Shown here in pieces: positions 6,563 to 8,420 of a stretch of DNA of 8,420 nucleotides (position 1 is its first letter; every line of letters begins with the position of its first letter). The DNA is from Deltaproteobacteria bacterium (GTDB lineage: Bacteria; UBA10199; DSSB01). The stretch covers positions 1 through 8,420 of the forward strand of contig JAGRNM010000050.1 of NCBI GenBank assembly GCA_020440745.1, written 5' to 3'. Both the position numbers and the translations under genes were made by a program. The notes beneath the pieces were generated by a model, which did no database searches, was not told the DNA's origin, and worked only from the letters and a program-made list of their open reading frames with translations.

Positions 6563-6574
6563 CGACGCGGTTTT

Positions 6575-6625
6575 AACCCGTCGCGGGTTGAGATCGACAC
6601 GATAAGTTGGCCGTTCATCTCAACC
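6575..6625 (+). promoter_or_regulatory. Two overlapping, mutually exclusive stem-loops upstream of subunit IV
   Basis: AACCCG (6575-6580) pairs with CGGGTT (6584-6589) around TCG. GGTTGAGAT (6586-6594) pairs with ATCTCAACC (6617-6625), nine perfect pairs around 22 bases. The two stems share 6586-6589, so only one can form at full length. A third option, GCGACG (6562-6567) with CGTCGC (6579-6584), also competes. This arrangement resembles an attenuator or switch, but no T-run or clear ligand motif is visible. Confidence 0.35.
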
Positions 6626-6647
6626 TGGAATCGAAAAAGAAGAAACC

Positions 6648-7019
6648 ATGGACCCACAAACCCCAAACATCGAAGAGATCAACCACCATGTGAAACTCTA
6701 TCTCGGTGTGTTTGCCGCGCTCCTGGTTCTCACCGCATTCACTGTCGGGGTCGCTTTTATCGATCTGGGGCACGGAGTGAACATTGGATTGGCTCTGGCG
6801 ATCGCGACCTTGAAGGCATCGCTGGTCGGTTTTTTCTTTATGCACCTCAATTGGGAGCGGAAGAGCATTTACGGATTGATCCTCCTGACCTTTGTCTTTG
6901 TCGCGGCGATGGTTGGATCGATCCTCGGCGGGTATTGGGATACACCGACCGGCACGGTTCATGATCGAGTGGCGGTTGAAATTCATGCGGTCCACGACCA
7001 CAGCGAGAAATCGGAGTAA
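6648..7019 (+). CDS. Cytochrome c oxidase subunit IV (prokaryotic COX4 type)
   Basis: 123 residues with three membrane helices (about 16-39, 45-65 and 74-98). The second ends in L-K-A-S-L-V-G-F-F-F-M-H-L, the signature of the bacterial COX4_pro/CtaF-type subunit. The family is a small accessory subunit of heme-copper oxidases and normally sits directly after subunit III, as here. The C-terminal 25 residues are His-rich and hydrophilic. The ribosome site is weak (AAGAAG-like, at 6637-6642). The gene is GC-rich with codon choices (CTC, ATC, GTC, CGG) unlike coxC just upstream, although its position is what a normal cox operon would have. The next gene starts nine bases after its stop. Confidence 0.88.
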   Translation: MDPQTPNIEEINHHVKLYLGVFAALLVLTAFTVGVAFIDLGHGVNIGLALAIATLKASLVGFFFMHLNWERKSIYGLILLTFVFVAAMVGSILGGYWDTPTGTVHDRVAVEIHAVHDHSEKSE

Positions 7020-7027
7020 ACGAGAAG

Positions 7028-7240
7028 GTGTCGCTCAAAATATTTCATTTGGTCTTTGTTACCCTCTCGGTCTTGGTCTGCCTCTTTGCCGGTGGGTGGG
7101 GGATGTGGGCGAGCCGGGCGGATGGACAACCGCATCTCTTAACGATGACTTTTTTTGGATTTCTCGGAGCCATCTGGCTCTCTTACTATGGGATACGAGC
7201 CTATTACAAATTCTTCGGGCAGGGAGGGAGACATGTCTAA
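7028..7240 (+). CDS. Small two-helix membrane protein of the cox cluster
   Basis: 70 residues using GTG at 7028. I do not recognise a named family. Two hydrophobic helices (about residues 6-28 and 38-56) are joined by a short polar loop with R-A-D-G-Q-P-H and followed by a basic tail (Y-K-F-F-G-Q-G-G-R-H-V). The start is uncertain: a GAGAAG site lies immediately against the GTG with no spacer, and no in-frame ATG exists before a stop at 6977. The frame is kept because it fits exactly between subunit IV (eight bases upstream) and the next gene, which it overlaps by eight bases (ATGTCTAA). Codon use matches its GC-rich neighbours. It is probably a small accessory or assembly protein of the oxidase, inferred from position alone. 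Confidence 0.65.
   Translation: MSLKIFHLVFVTLSVLVCLFAGGWGMWASRADGQPHLLTMTFFGFLGAIWLSYYGIRAYYKFFGQGGRHV
7221..7230 (+). promoter_or_regulatory. Strong ribosome binding site setting the start at 7233
   Basis: AGGGAGGGAG ends two bases before ATG 7233, so one of its two GGGAG cores sits at usable spacing. This start gives a sensible signal sequence. The upstream in-frame ATG at 7155 lies inside the previous gene and has no such site. Confidence 0.6.
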
Positions 7241-7487
7241 TACCCGCTTGCTTTTCATGGTCCTCGCACTCGGGACAATCGCCGAGTCGGCGTGCGGTTG
7301 CGCGGTCTGTTTCGGCGATCAAAACCATTCGATGACCCAGGGCATGAACATGGGGATTCTCGCTCTGCTCGGGTTCATCTTCCCTGTGCTTGGTGGGTTC
7401 GCCACCTTTATCGGTTACCTCGCCTGGCGGGCGAACCACCCCCTCGAGATCGAGGCCGGAGTTTCTTTCCCAGGATCTGGGAACTAG
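7233..7487 (+). CDS. Small exported or membrane-anchored Cys-rich protein with CxCxxC motif
   Basis: 84 residues. A basic start (R5) and a hydrophobic stretch (6-17) lead to E-S-A-C21-G-C23-A-V-C26-F-G-D. The A-C-G-C segment could be a lipobox or the end of a signal peptide, leaving a CxCxxC cluster at or near the mature N-terminus outside the cytoplasm. A Met/His-containing stretch follows (H-S-M-T-Q-G-M-N-M-G), then a single membrane helix (about 43-66) and a short polar tail. I recall small C-x-V-C-F/Y-G proteins near oxidase genes in related phyla, but the function is not known to me. The Cys, Met and His residues suggest copper binding or thiol chemistry during CuA/CuB assembly; this is inference. 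It overlaps the preceding gene by eight bases and precedes coxB by 18, so it is part of the operon. Confidence 0.7.
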   Translation: MSNTRLLFMVLALGTIAESACGCAVCFGDQNHSMTQGMNMGILALLGFIFPVLGGFATFIGYLAWRANHPLEIEAGVSFPGSGN

Positions 7488-7505
7488 AGGGTTTAACCAC
7501 CGATC

Positions 7506-8366
7506 ATGATTGAACTGCTTCAAAAATTCGGTCTTCCACTGAACGCTTCGGCCCATGGCGCGGAGATTGACTCCACCCTGGGGTGGTTGCACCTGATCGT
7601 GCTCCTCCTCTTTGTGGGATGGAGCGCTTTTTTTCTATTCGTCCTTTGGAGGTTTCGAAGTGGAAAGAATCCGAAGGCGGATCATGCCGGGGTCAAAAAC
7701 CATTCGGTCTCTCTCAGTGTGGAGGTCGGAGTGGCGGTAGCGGAGGCGGCGATCCTGATTCTTCTATCGATCCCTCTCTGGGCGGAGAGGGTCGGCGAGA
7801 TGCCGACGGACGAAGATCGAGTCGAAGTCCGAGTGGTTGCACAACAGTTCGCTTGGAACATGCACTACCCCGGCCCGGACGGGATTTTCGGTCAAGCCTC
7901 ACCGGAGATGATCTCTCAAACCAACCCGATCGGCCTTGACCGCAATAGCCCAAACGCCGCCGATGATATCATCAGTATCAACTGGCTTTACCTCCCAAAG
8001 GGGCGTCCCGCGATCGTTCACCTCTCGAGCATGGATGTGATCCACAGTTTTGCGCTCCCGGAGATGCGGGTGAAACAGGACTGTATCCCCGGCATGAGCA
8101 TCCCGATCTGGTTCGAGCCGACCCTCACCACCGAGGAGATGCGCGAAAAGAAGGTGGCCATGGGGGCTTGGGACGAAGACAGAAAAGCCTTTCTCAATTA
8201 CGAAATCGCCTGCGCCCAACTCTGCGGCCTGGGTCACTACCAGATGCGGGGTTTCATGGAGGTCATGGAGCCAGAAGCTTTCGACGAGTGGGTCGAAGCG
8301 GAGTCGACGAAGGCGCAAGAGGGCGGGGATGAATTTGGGGAGGACGAGTTCGGGGAGTTTGAGTAG
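7506..8366 (+). CDS. coxB: Cytochrome c oxidase subunit II (second copy, GC-rich)
   Basis: 286 residues with the same plan as the first CoxB: no cleavable signal, an S-A-H-G segment, two helices (about 26-50 and 73-91) and a CuA domain. Ligands are His180, Cys236, Cys240, His244 and Met247 in C-A-Q-L-C-G-L-G-H-Y-Q-M. Glu73 and Glu80 in helix 2 match Glu72/Glu79 of the first copy. Its copper domain has about 21 extra residues between I-P-I-W-F and the Cys loop (charged, T-T-E-E-M-R-E-K-K), and it ends in an acidic tail with a repeated D-E-F-G-E. No heme c motif is present. The ribosome site (AGAGGG, 7486-7491) lies 14 bases upstream, rather far. Base composition and codon use match the three genes before it and differ sharply from the first coxB, so this is not a recent duplicate. 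A matching coxA is likely just outside the window. Confidence 0.94.
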   Translation: MIELLQKFGLPLNASAHGAEIDSTLGWLHLIVLLLFVGWSAFFLFVLWRFRSGKNPKADHAGVKNHSVSLSVEVGVAVAEAAILILLSIPLWAERVGEMPTDEDRVEVRVVAQQFAWNMHYPGPDGIFGQASPEMISQTNPIGLDRNSPNAADDIISINWLYLPKGRPAIVHLSSMDVIHSFALPEMRVKQDCIPGMSIPIWFEPTLTTEEMREKKVAMGAWDEDRKAFLNYEIACAQLCGLGHYQMRGFMEVMEPEAFDEWVEAESTKAQEGGDEFGEDEFGEFE

Positions 8367-8420
8367 GAGATCCTCTTCCAGTTCATAGGCCTCAGAGGTG
8401 GGGAACTGCTATATGCGATA
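8367..8420. other. Non-coding tail at the window edge
   Basis: 54 bases after the second coxB. CAGTTC (8379-8384) can pair with GAACTG (8403-8408), but the stem is short and has no T-run, so I do not call a terminator. No start codon with a ribosome site is visible before the edge. Confidence 0.5.

Larger units (their letters stand above)
6385..6647. other. Hairpin-rich intergenic junction between the AT-rich and GC-rich blocks
   Basis: This 263-base gap has no convincing gene. Composition and codon style change here. It contains at least five foldbacks (6448-6471, 6484-6499, 6532-6549, 6575-6589 and 6586-6625). An enclosing pair, GAATTGGA (6424-6431) with TCCAATTC (6504-6511), would gather the first two hairpins into a three-way junction. 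CCGTCGCG occurs twice (6464-6471 and 6578-6585), as does GCGACGC (6469-6475 and 6562-6568). This could be a REP/MITE-like palindromic element, a structured leader RNA for the subunit IV operon, or a recombination scar. Confidence 0.6.
6416..6650 (+). repeat. 9-bp direct repeat GAAACCATG flanking the hairpin array
   Basis: GAAACCATG occurs at 6416-6424 and again at 6642-6650; the second copy contains the subunit IV start codon. The copies bracket the hairpin array almost exactly. That pattern is compatible with a target-site duplication, or with a duplicated translation-start context. I see no good terminal inverted repeats just inside the copies, so the element call is tentative. Confidence 0.4.

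Noticed and set aside
6440..6630. CRISPR array or integron attC site
   Set aside because: The recurring short words are not evenly spaced repeats with unique spacers, and the attC core pair (GTTRRRY/RYYYAAC) is not arranged as required.
7155..7232. Longer N-terminus for the Cys-rich protein starting at ATG 7155
   Set aside because: It would overlap most of the two-helix gene, lacks a ribosome site and adds a hydrophilic lead before the signal sequence; ATG 7233 has AGGGAGGGAG directly upstream.
6615..7338. ORFs opposite or out of frame with subunit IV and the following small genes (minus 6615-7001, minus 6847-7038, plus 6892-7335)
   Set aside because: GC-rich DNA keeps stop codons rare in shadow frames; the products are low-complexity Arg/Ser/Gly-rich and contradict well-supported genes.
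7059..8318. Long ORFs overlapping the small Cys protein and second coxB (minus 7059-7592, plus 7583-7939, minus 7714-7953, minus 7899-8318)
   Set aside because: They overlap a CoxB with a full CuA ligand set and have no recognisable domain; they are shadows of the GC-rich coding strand.

Overview
The window is a bacterial respiratory locus, entirely on the + strand. It carries a heme-copper (aa3-type) cytochrome c oxidase operon, with a partial cell-wall gene at the left edge. The subunit II sequences (N-terminus starting near a S-x-H-G segment with no classical signal peptide, and a CAQLCG/CSQLCG copper loop) together with the short CAVCFG-type Cys protein resemble what I recall from Verrucomicrobia, Planctomycetes and Acidobacteria. 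That assignment rests on memory of family features, not on a search.

Left block (1 to about 6400), AT-rich. It holds the C-terminal three quarters of a class A penicillin-binding protein (PBP1C type); an AT-rich spacer ending in a strong hairpin/T-run terminator; a cytoplasmic thioredoxin-fold protein (CNHC motif); a small lipoprotein that is a free-standing CuA domain; and then coxB, coxA and coxC (subunits II, I and III).

Junction (6385-6647). This 263-base stretch has no convincing gene. It is packed with perfect or near-perfect hairpins and is bracketed by a 9-bp direct repeat (GAAACCATG).

Right block (about 6420 to 8420), GC-rich and with clearly different codon use. It holds subunit IV (COX4_pro type), a two-helix small membrane protein, a small Cys-rich (CxCxxC) exported protein, and a second complete coxB. 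The window ends 54 bases after that gene, where a second coxA might be expected.

How they work together: CoxB receives electrons from cytochrome c at its CuA centre. CoxA passes them to heme a and the heme a3/CuB site, where O2 is reduced and protons are pumped. CoxC and CoxIV support assembly and stability. The CuA lipoprotein, the thioredoxin-like protein and the Cys-rich peptide could be involved in copper handling or electron transfer, but this is inference.

The most interesting points are: (1) the abrupt composition change inside an otherwise sensible cox gene order, located at a hairpin array, which means either real mosaicism or a chimeric assembly; (2) loss of the K-channel lysine in CoxA (Val358 at the K362 position), paired with an extra intramembrane glutamate in helix 2 of both CoxB proteins; and (3) three different CuA-bearing proteins within 5.8 kb.
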